DNA of 64,000 nt, taken from contig DASRAU010000023.1 of assembly GCA_035638075.1 (NCBI GenBank), positions 1 through 64,000 of the forward strand. Direction: 5' to 3'. The position numbers and the translations under genes were made by a program. Numbering within the stretch: the first letter of the stretch is position 1; every line of letters begins with the position of its first letter. A model generated the notes under the pieces. It was given only the letters and a program-made list of their open reading frames with translations, ran no database searches and was not told the DNA's origin. Of this stretch, positions 50,119 to 56,610 are shown piece after piece. The DNA comes from DASRAU01 sp035638075. Its GTDB lineage: Bacteria > Acidobacteriota > Polarisedimenticolia > Gp22-AA2.

Positions 50119-53100
50119 ATGCCCGCGCTCGACCGCGCGAAGACGCTGCAGGCCGCCGAGAAATACGTGCGCGCCGGCAAGCTCCTCGAAGCGGTGAAGG
50201 AATACCAGAAGCTCGTCGACGACAACCCGCGGGACATGAACCTCGTGAACAAGCTCGGGGATCTGCTCCTGCGCGCGGGCAAGAACCAGGACGCCCTCAA
50301 GCAGTTCATGCGCATCGCGGACTTCTTCGCCAAGGACGGGTTCCACCTCAAGGCGATCGCGATGTACAAGAAGATCTCGAAGATCGACCCCAGCAACCTC
50401 GAGTGCCAGCAGCGCCTCGCGACGCTGTACCACGAGCAGGGCCTCGCGACCGAGGCGAAGAGCGCCTACAAGGCGATCGCCGACACGTACGTCAAGAGCG
50501 GCAAGACGCCCGGCGCGACCGAAGCGCTCAAGCGGCTGCTCGAGATCGACCCGGACGACGTGAAGAGCCGCATGACGCTCGCCGAGATGCTCGCGCGCAA
50601 CAACCAGAACGAGGACGCGGCGCTGCAGTACGCCATGGTCGCCCGCGTCGCCGCCGCGCGCGGCGCCTCCGACGAGGCGGTGGCGGTGGTGCGCCGGGCG
50701 ATCAAGCTCAGCCCGTCGCACGCCGAGCTGCCGGCGGTGCTCCTTTCGGTCGTGACGCGGCTCGACCACGCGCCCTCCGAGCTGGTGCAGGCCGCCGAGG
50801 AGATCGCCGGGCACGCGAAGCGCAGCTCCCGCGCCGTGGTCCTGATGGCCGAGGCGCTGCGCCGCGCCGGGCGCGAGGACGAGGCCGACGAGGCGCTGAA
50901 ACGCCTGAACGGCGAGTCGCTCGACGACGATCTCGATCTCGAGGCGCTGGTGATCGTCGGCCGTTTCCACACGGCGCGCGGCCGCGTGGGCGAGGGCTAC
51001 GTCTGGATCGAGAAGGCCGTCGATCGCCTGGCCGCCGGAGGCAAGGCGGCGGAGGCGGCCTCGATGGTGGACGTCTTCCTGCAGTCGCATGGCGACCACC
51101 CGGAGGCGCTGCAGAAGCTGTCCGACCTCGCGGCGAAGTCGCAGGACGCCGCCACGGAGTTCGACGCGCTGCAGCGGCTGGTCTCGTCGCTCATCGACTC
51201 CGGGCATGCCGAACGCGCCCGCGGGCCGATGGAGCGCCTGGCGTCGCTGCGTGCCGGCGACCCGGCCGTCCTGGAGCTGCAGGAGCGGCTGCGCGGCGGG
51301 GGCAAGCCCAAGGCGCCGGCCGCGCCCGCTCCGCCCCCGGTGCCCGCCCCCTCGCCGCCGCGTCCGGCGGCGTCCGCCGCCGCGCCCTCGCGCGCCGAGA
51401 GCGAAGACGAGGAAGCGAGCGAGATCTTCAACCTCGAGGGGGACGAGTCCCTTCCGGAGATCTCCCTGGCGGAAGAGGACGAGGACGACGGCGAGGTCAT
51501 CGAGATCGACGCGGACGAGGAGGAGACGCCGGCGCCTGCCGCCGCCCCGGCCAGGCCGGCCGCGGTCCAGGCCAAGGCGCCGGCTGCATCGCACGCCCAG
51601 CCGCATGCCGCGCCGAAGGCCGTGGACCTGTCGCCGGACGACTCCGATGAGCCGGACTACGGCGGCCCCAAGAGCAAGATCCAGGAGATCCAGGACGCCG
51701 ACGCCAGCGGCCAGCCGATCGACGAGGAGTTCATCAGCGAGCACCTCACCGAGGCCGAGGTGTTCGTCAAGTACGGTCTGATGGACAAGGCGCGCGAGCA
51801 GCTCCGATCCATCCTGAAGAAATACCCGCGGCACGACGCCGCCCACCTGCGCATGAAGGACCTGGCGCTGAGCGAGGGGAACACCGACGCCGCCGTGCGC
51901 GAATGCCTCGCCCTCGCGGAGATCCGCCGCGGCGAGGGGAAGAACGACGAGGCGCGCGAGCTGGTCAACGAGGCGGTGCGCATCGACCCGGACCATCCCG
52001 AGCTGCAGAAGCAGGGTGTCGCCGCCGAGCGTCCGGCCGCCCCCCGCGTGGTCCCTGCCGCCGCGGTCCCGGCTGCCGCGGCCGCGAAGCCGAAGAAGGC
52101 CGCGGCCCCGCCGCCTCCTCCGCCGTCGCTGAATCTCGACGACGACGACCTGGAGATCGACCTCGATCTTCCGGAGGAGCCGCCGGCCGCCGCGCCCGCC
52201 CGTCCGCAGAAGGCCGCCGCGCCCGCGCCGGCGCCGGCACCACCGGCCAGGGGCGCGAAGCCCGCGGCGCCGGACTTCGCGTCGACGACGGCGAAGACCG
52301 TCCTGCCGCTGGAGCCCGAGCCCGAGGAGTCCGACGATCTCGACATGCTGCGCGAGGCGCTCGCGGAGCCGGACAGCGAGAAGCTGGGCGAGGTGGATTT
52401 CTACATCGAGCAGGGTCTCGTGGACGAGGCGCGGCAGATCCTCTTCCAACTGCAGAAGCGCTTCCCCGGCAGCGAGGCGGTCGAGGAGCGGGTGCGACGC
52501 CTGGAAGCGCCGGCGGAGACGCCGGCGCACGCCGGTCCTCCGGCCGCCGGCGAGGACGACGTGGACTTCGAGGTCGAGCAGGCCCTCACCGGCAAGCATC
52601 GCCCGATCGCGACCGCCGCCGCCCCGAAGGCGCATCCGCCGGCAAGGGACAAGGAGCCTCCTCCGCCCGCGAAGGCGGAGGCGAAGAAAGCGGCGCCGGC
52701 GCCCGCGCCTCCGCCCGCGGCCGCGCCCAGGGCTGCTCCGGTCCGGCCGGTCTTCAAGGTGGAAAAGCACGTGGCCGACGCGTCGGGGGACTTCTTCGAT
52801 CTCGCGGGCGAGCTCGATCGCTCGATGGACGAAGAGCAGGTGAAGAGCGACGCCACCGCCAAGGACGCGCTCGACGGGCAGGCGCACACCTTCGAGGACA
52901 TCTTCGCCGCCTTTCGCAAAGGCGTGGAGCAGCAGGTCGGCTCGGACGACTTCGACACGCACTACAACCTCGGCATCGCCTACAAGGAGATGGGGCTGGT
53001 GGACGAGGCGATCGGCGAGTTCCAGTTCGCCGCCCGCGACCCGAGCCGCGCGCTCGAGTGCTGCGGCATCCTCGGCCTGTGTTTCCGCGACAAGGGCATG

Positions 53101-53331
53101 CCCGAGCTGGCGCTCAAGTGGTACAAGCGCGGGCTCGACATGCCGGGCCTCGACGAGCAGCAGGCGGTCGGCCTGCGCTACGACATGGCCGAGGTGCACC
53201 GGGAGCAGGGGGAGTTCGACCAGGCGCTCCGGATGTACACCGAGGTCTTCGGCATCGACTCGACCTACCGCGAAGTCGGCAGCCGGATCAAGGAGATGAG
53301 GTCCCAGCTCCCGTCTTCCGGCAGGCGCTGA
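50119..53331 (+). CDS. Large tetratricopeptide-repeat protein with Pro/Ala-rich acidic linkers
   Basis: A 1,070-residue protein with no signal peptide or membrane segment. Residues 1-395 are TPR-like helices (YQKLVDDNPRDMNLVNKLGDLLLRAGKNQDALKQF onward). Long Pro/Ala/Glu low-complexity linkers alternate with two short related helical modules. One starts near 535 (AEVFVKYGLMDKAREQLRSIL) and the other near 759 (VDFYIEQGLVDEARQILFQL). A final TPR block (from about 943, THYNLGIAYKEMGLVDEAIGEF) follows. It is probably a cytoplasmic scaffold. Similar proteins are typical of Acidobacteriota-like and deltaproteobacterial genomes. The partner is unknown. Confidence 0.82.
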   Translation: MPALDRAKTLQAAEKYVRAGKLLEAVKEYQKLVDDNPRDMNLVNKLGDLLLRAGKNQDALKQFMRIADFFAKDGFHLKAIAMYKKISKIDPSNLECQQRLATLYHEQGLATEAKSAYKAIADTYVKSGKTPGATEALKRLLEIDPDDVKSRMTLAEMLARNNQNEDAALQYAMVARVAAARGASDEAVAVVRRAIKLSPSHAELPAVLLSVVTRLDHAPSELVQAAEEIAGHAKRSSRAVVLMAEALRRAGREDEADEALKRLNGESLDDDLDLEALVIVGRFHTARGRVGEGYVWIEKAVDRLAAGGKAAEAASMVDVFLQSHGDHPEALQKLSDLAAKSQDAATEFDALQRLVSSLIDSGHAERARGPMERLASLRAGDPAVLELQERLRGGGKPKAPAAPAPPPVPAPSPPRPAASAAAPSRAESEDEEASEIFNLEGDESLPEISLAEEDEDDGEVIEIDADEEETPAPAAAPARPAAVQAKAPAASHAQPHAAPKAVDLSPDDSDEPDYGGPKSKIQEIQDADASGQPIDEEFISEHLTEAEVFVKYGLMDKAREQLRSILKKYPRHDAAHLRMKDLALSEGNTDAAVRECLALAEIRRGEGKNDEARELVNEAVRIDPDHPELQKQGVAAERPAAPRVVPAAAVPAAAAAKPKKAAAPPPPPPSLNLDDDDLEIDLDLPEEPPAAAPARPQKAAAPAPAPAPPARGAKPAAPDFASTTAKTVLPLEPEPEESDDLDMLREALAEPDSEKLGEVDFYIEQGLVDEARQILFQLQKRFPGSEAVEERVRRLEAPAETPAHAGPPAAGEDDVDFEVEQALTGKHRPIATAAAPKAHPPARDKEPPPPAKAEAKKAAPAPAPPPAAAPRAAPVRPVFKVEKHVADASGDFFDLAGELDRSMDEEQVKSDATAKDALDGQAHTFEDIFAAFRKGVEQQVGSDDFDTHYNLGIAYKEMGLVDEAIGEFQFAARDPSRALECCGILGLCFRDKGMPELALKWYKRGLDMPGLDEQQAVGLRYDMAEVHREQGEFDQALRMYTEVFGIDSTYREVGSRIKEMRSQLPSSGRR

Positions 53332-53509
53332 CCATCGGCGGACAGTCCGGACATGACCTTCATCCGATTTCCGCGCCAAATCGTCGCGCTGAAGGGTCCT
53401 CCTGACCCGCAACTCCGGGTTATGGTCCCGATACCGTGCTGGAAAAGCCATTACCGCACAGTGAGTTAGGCGCATGAGGCGCACTTCCTTCCGACTTTCG
53501 TTCCGGCGG

Positions 53510-53566
53510 GCATGTGAATTGCTTGAAGAGCGACGGAACCGAAGCCGTGAGCCAAGCGTTCACTGC
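53510..53566 (+). other. Long bulged hairpin, part of a possible structured RNA
   Basis: Nested arms: GCA/TGC, GTGAA/TTCAC, GCTTG/CAAGC and an inner ACGG/CCGT closing an 8-base loop. They are separated by small bulges (T; TT opposite G). In total about 17 pairs can form. The structure is reachable on either strand. Confidence 0.5.
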
Positions 53567-53600
53567 ATCGGGCACATGAAGAGGTTGCAAAGGATGCATT

Positions 53601-53735
53601 GGTCGGTCCGTCACGCAAGCCGGATGAGCAGTGACCCACGCAAGACCCCCTGCCATCCCAGGAGTACCCACCCTAATAGAGCGAGAGCAATAGATTCGGC
53701 GAATACGGCGATGCCGGCGGCGTGACGGACCGACC
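53601..53735. repeat. 135-base unit bounded by a perfect 16-base inverted repeat
   Basis: The left arm GGTCGGTCCGTCACGC (53601-53616) and right arm (53720-53735) are exact reverse complements. After a 2/1 base internal loop, GCCGG (53619-53623) pairs with CCGGC (53714-53718), for 21 pairs in all. The 90-base interior contains ATTCGGCGAAT, itself nearly palindromic. No target-site duplication is seen at the edges. It could be a miniature inverted-repeat element or a long RNA stem. Confidence 0.75.
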
Positions 53736-53780
53736 GAACCTCAGCCCAGGCGAAGTCAGACAGTAAGCCAGACGAGATCA

Positions 53781-53813
53781 AGACCCGGAGCGCTTCCCAG
53801 AGCCTCCGGGTCT
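53781..53813 (+). terminator. Rho-independent terminator
   Basis: AGACCCGGAG (53781-53790) and CTCCGGGTCT (53804-53813) form a perfect 10-base stem with a 13-base loop, followed by TTCGCTTT. It points on the plus strand. It is 450 bases beyond the TPR stop codon, so it more likely ends an RNA arising inside the island, or a long 3' UTR. Confidence 0.75.
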
Positions 53814-53850
53814 TTCGCTTTGGAGCGTGCCTCCGTCGCGCTCTCCCGCC

Positions 53851-53880
53851 TTGACCGTGTGTTCCGGCCTCTGCTAGCAT
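53851..53880 (+). promoter_or_regulatory. Promoter of the aldehyde dehydrogenase-ald operon
   Basis: TTGACC (53851-53856), an 18-base spacer with an extended TGC, and TAGCAT (53875-53880). The predicted start is near 53887, inside a palindrome. Confidence 0.55.
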
Positions 53881-53883
53881 CGC

Positions 53884-53901
53884 GCTCCAACCAATTGGAG
53901 C
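53884..53901 (+). promoter_or_regulatory. Palindromic operator candidate
   Basis: GCTCCAA-CCAA-TTGGAGC: perfect 7-base arms with a 4-base centre, lying across the predicted transcription start. The position suits a repressor controlling aldehyde dehydrogenase and alanine dehydrogenase. It could also form a 5' hairpin in the message. Confidence 0.5.
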
Positions 53902-53947
53902 CAAAGGACTTCCCGGGCCATCGCGGAGGCCGGGGAGCCGGGTCGAG

Positions 53948-55492
53948 ATGACGACGGCGAAGACCTTCGGCAATCTCATCGACGGCGAGTGGGTCCCGTC
54001 GAAAAGCGGCCGCACCTTCACGGATCACAATCCCTCCGACACGCGCCAGATCGTCGCCACCTTCCCCGATTCGGGCGCCGAGGACATCGCCTCCGCGGTC
54101 GAGGCCGCGGCGCGCGCCTTCCGCTCGTGGCGCCTGGTTCCGGCGCCCAAGCGGGGCGAGATCGTCTTCCGCATGGGGGAGATCCTGGCGCGGCGCAAGG
54201 AGGAGCTGGCGCGCGCCATGGCGCTGGAGATGGGCAAGCCCCTGAGCGAGGCGCGCGGCGACGTCCAGGAAGGGATCGACGTCTGCTTCCACATCGGCGG
54301 CGAGGGCCGCCGGCTGCACGGCTTCACGACGCCCTCGGAGCTCCCGGACAAGACCTGCTACACCACGCGCCAGCCGGTGGGTGTCTGCGGGCTCATCGCG
54401 CCGTGGAACTTCCCGCTGGCGATCCCGTCCTGGAAGCTGATCCCGGCGCTGGTCTGCGGCAACACCGTCGTGCTCAAGCCGTCGAGCGACGCTCCGCTGC
54501 TGGCGTGGCACCTCGCGTCGATCGCGGTCGAGGCCGGGGTGCCGCGTGGCGTCGTCAACGTCGTGACCGGCACCGGTGCCGCGGCGGGGGAGGCGATCAC
54601 GCGCCATCCCGGCGTGACGCTCGTGTCGTTCACCGGGTCGTCCGAGACCGGCCGGCGCGTGGCGATCGCCTGCGCCGAGGGTCACAAGCGCGTGTCGCTC
54701 GAGATGGGCGGGAAGAACGCCCTGCTGGTCTGCGACGACGCCGATCTCGATCTCGCCGTGGACGGCGCGCTGTGGGGTGCGTTCGGGACCGCGGGGCAGC
54801 GCTGCACCGCCACCAGCCGCGTCATCGTCGATGGCGCGGTGCACGACGAGTTCGTGCGGCGCCTGGTGGATCGCGCGCGCGCGCTGCGCGCCGGCGATCC
54901 GCTCGACGAGCGCAACGACCTGGGACCGCTGGTCAGCGAGGCGCAGCGCAGGAAGGTCGAGCAGTACGTCGCCATCGGCCGCGACGAAGGGGCGCGCCTC
55001 GCCTGCGGCGGGACGCGGCTCGAGGAGGGGGCGCTGCAGCACGGCTTCTTCTTCGCGCCGACCGTGTTCACCGGCGTGACGCCGTCGATGCGCATCGCGC
55101 GCGAGGAGATCTTCGGCCCGGTCGTGTCGGTGCTCGCGTGCGCCGGGTTCGACGAGGCGATCCGGATGGCCAACGACACGGTCTACGGCCTGTCCTCGGC
55201 GGTCTACACGCGCGACGTCAACCGCGCCTTCCGCGCGGCGCGCGACCTCGAGGCCGGGATCACCTACATCAACTCCTCCACCATCGGGGCGGAGACGCAC
55301 CTGCCGTTCGGCGGCACCAAGCAGACCGGCAACGGCCACCGCGAGGGATCGGCGGCCACCGCCATCGAGATCTTCACCGAGTGGAAGACCGTCTACGTCG
55401 ATCACTCGGGACGGCTGCAGAAGGCGCAGATCGACAACAATGGACCGGATCGCGGCGCCTCCGCGCCGCGGCGGGGGGACGCGGCGTCGTGA
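53948..55492 (+). CDS. NAD(P)-dependent aldehyde dehydrogenase
   Basis: A 514-residue ALDH. Visible landmarks are the cofactor site PWNFPLAIPSWKLIPALVCGN and KPSSDAP, the FTGSSETGR loop, catalytic Glu in LEMGGKNAL, catalytic Cys in GTAGQRCTATSR, and EEIFGPVVSV. The ending THLPFGGTKQTGNGHREGS resembles semialdehyde-oxidising members (aminoadipate-semialdehyde or 2-oxoglutarate-semialdehyde type). Exact substrate is uncertain. Being cotranscribed with alanine dehydrogenase suggests amino-acid catabolism. A 20-residue Asn/Arg/Ala-rich tail extends past the usual end. Confidence 0.88.
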   Translation: MTTAKTFGNLIDGEWVPSKSGRTFTDHNPSDTRQIVATFPDSGAEDIASAVEAAARAFRSWRLVPAPKRGEIVFRMGEILARRKEELARAMALEMGKPLSEARGDVQEGIDVCFHIGGEGRRLHGFTTPSELPDKTCYTTRQPVGVCGLIAPWNFPLAIPSWKLIPALVCGNTVVLKPSSDAPLLAWHLASIAVEAGVPRGVVNVVTGTGAAAGEAITRHPGVTLVSFTGSSETGRRVAIACAEGHKRVSLEMGGKNALLVCDDADLDLAVDGALWGAFGTAGQRCTATSRVIVDGAVHDEFVRRLVDRARALRAGDPLDERNDLGPLVSEAQRRKVEQYVAIGRDEGARLACGGTRLEEGALQHGFFFAPTVFTGVTPSMRIAREEIFGPVVSVLACAGFDEAIRMANDTVYGLSSAVYTRDVNRAFRAARDLEAGITYINSSTIGAETHLPFGGTKQTGNGHREGSAATAIEIFTEWKTVYVDHSGRLQKAQIDNNGPDRGASAPRRGDAAS

Positions 55493-55494
55493 CC

Positions 55495-56610
55495 ATGCAG
55501 ATCGGAGTGCCGAAGGAGATCAAGGACAACGAGTACCGCGTCAGCCTCGTGCCCGCGGGCGTGCGGGCGCTGGTCGAGCACGGCCACCAGGTGCTGGTCC
55601 AGGACGGCGCGGGGCTCGGCAGCGGCATCGAGAACGAGGCCTACGAGAAGGCCGGTGCGGTGATCGTGGCCGACGCGGCCGCCGTCTTCCGCCGCGCCGA
55701 TCTCGTGGTCAAGGTCAAGGAGCCGCTGGCCGCCGAAACCAGGCTCCTGCGCCGCGGGCAGATCCTCTTCACCTACCTGCACCTCGCGCCGGCCCCCGAG
55801 CTGACGCGCGCGCTCATCGACGGCGGATCCACCGCCATCGCCTACGAGACCATCACCGACGCCGAAGGCACGCTGCCGCTGCTGACGCCGATGAGCGAAG
55901 TCGCGGGCCGCATGGCGATCCAGGTCGGCGCCTACTTCCTGACCCGGCCGATGGGCGGGCGCGGCGTGCTGCTCGCGGGCGTGCCCGGCGTGCCGCACGG
56001 CGACGTGGTCATCCTCGGCGGCGGGGTGGTCGGGATCAACGCCGCCTTCATGGCGCTCGGGCTCGGCGCCAAGGTGACGGTGCTCGACCGATCGCTGCCG
56101 CGGCTGCGCTACCTCGACGAGATCTTCCGCGGCCAGGTGACCACGGTCTATTCGACGACCGCCTACGTCCACGAGGCCGTGCGGCGCGCCGACCTGCTGG
56201 TGGGCGCGGTCCTGGTGCCGGGGGCCTCGGCGCCGCGCCTGGTGACGCGCGCGATGCTCGGCCACATGAAGAAAGGTTCGGTCATCGTCGACGTGGCCGT
56301 GGACCAGGGAGGCTGCATCGAGACGACGCACCCGACGACCCACAGCGACCCGACCTACGTCGTGGACGGCGTCGTGCACTACTGCGTCGCCAACATGCCG
56401 GGGGCGGTGCCGCGCACCTCGACCTTCGCGCTGACCAACGCCACGCTCCCGTACATCCTGAAGATCGCCGGGAAGGGATTGAAAGACTCCCTGCGTGAGG
56501 ATGCGACCTTGCGCCCGGGCGTCAACGTCCATGCCGGCAAGGTGACCTGCGAGGCGGTCGCCAGCTCGCAGGGACTGACCTACACGCCCCTCGAAGCCGC
56601 GATCGACTAG
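55495..56610 (+). CDS. ald: Alanine dehydrogenase
   Basis: A 371-residue enzyme, the standard length, interconverting alanine and pyruvate plus ammonia with NAD. The N-terminal IGVPKEIKDNEYRVSLVPAGV contains the substrate Arg; Lys in VVKVKEP, His in YLHLAP and the Rossmann loop VILGGGVVGINAAFMALGLGAKV are present; DVAVDQGGCIETTHPTTHSDP closes the family core. ATG at 55495 follows a GTG-ACC that overlaps the ALDH stop. Its stop codon shares the palindrome CTAG with the opposing PBP gene. Confidence 0.96.
   Translation: MQIGVPKEIKDNEYRVSLVPAGVRALVEHGHQVLVQDGAGLGSGIENEAYEKAGAVIVADAAAVFRRADLVVKVKEPLAAETRLLRRGQILFTYLHLAPAPELTRALIDGGSTAIAYETITDAEGTLPLLTPMSEVAGRMAIQVGAYFLTRPMGGRGVLLAGVPGVPHGDVVILGGGVVGINAAFMALGLGAKVTVLDRSLPRLRYLDEIFRGQVTTVYSTTAYVHEAVRRADLLVGAVLVPGASAPRLVTRAMLGHMKKGSVIVDVAVDQGGCIETTHPTTHSDPTYVVDGVVHYCVANMPGAVPRTSTFALTNATLPYILKIAGKGLKDSLREDATLRPGVNVHAGKVTCEAVASSQGLTYTPLEAAID

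Larger units (their letters stand above)
53332..53947. other. 616-base low-GC island without a supported protein gene
   Basis: Visibly less GC-rich than its surroundings. The open frames on both strands use AT-ending codons freely, unlike neighbouring genes, and none has a family match I recognise. It contains, in order, an imperfect hairpin (53510-53566), a 135-base inverted-repeat unit (53601-53735), a rho-independent terminator (53781-53813), and the promoter and operator of the aldehyde dehydrogenase gene. Confidence 0.7.

Noticed and set aside
53465..53471. GTTAGGC, an integron attC-type core site followed by ATG
   Set aside because: No RYYYAAC partner lies at a suitable distance on either strand, there is no integrase, and the following 83-codon frame lacks neighbour-like codon use.
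50017..53484. 1,155-codon open frame antisense to the TPR gene
   Set aside because: Low-complexity Arg/Leu/Gly/Val sequence without domains; typical shadow of a GC-rich gene in the opposite frame.
53332..53947. tRNA, tmRNA, RNase P RNA or 4.5S RNA in the low-GC island
   Set aside because: I found no GGTTCGAAT-type T-loop with CCA end, no GAGGAAAGTCC RNase P core and no SRP GGAA-loop motif.
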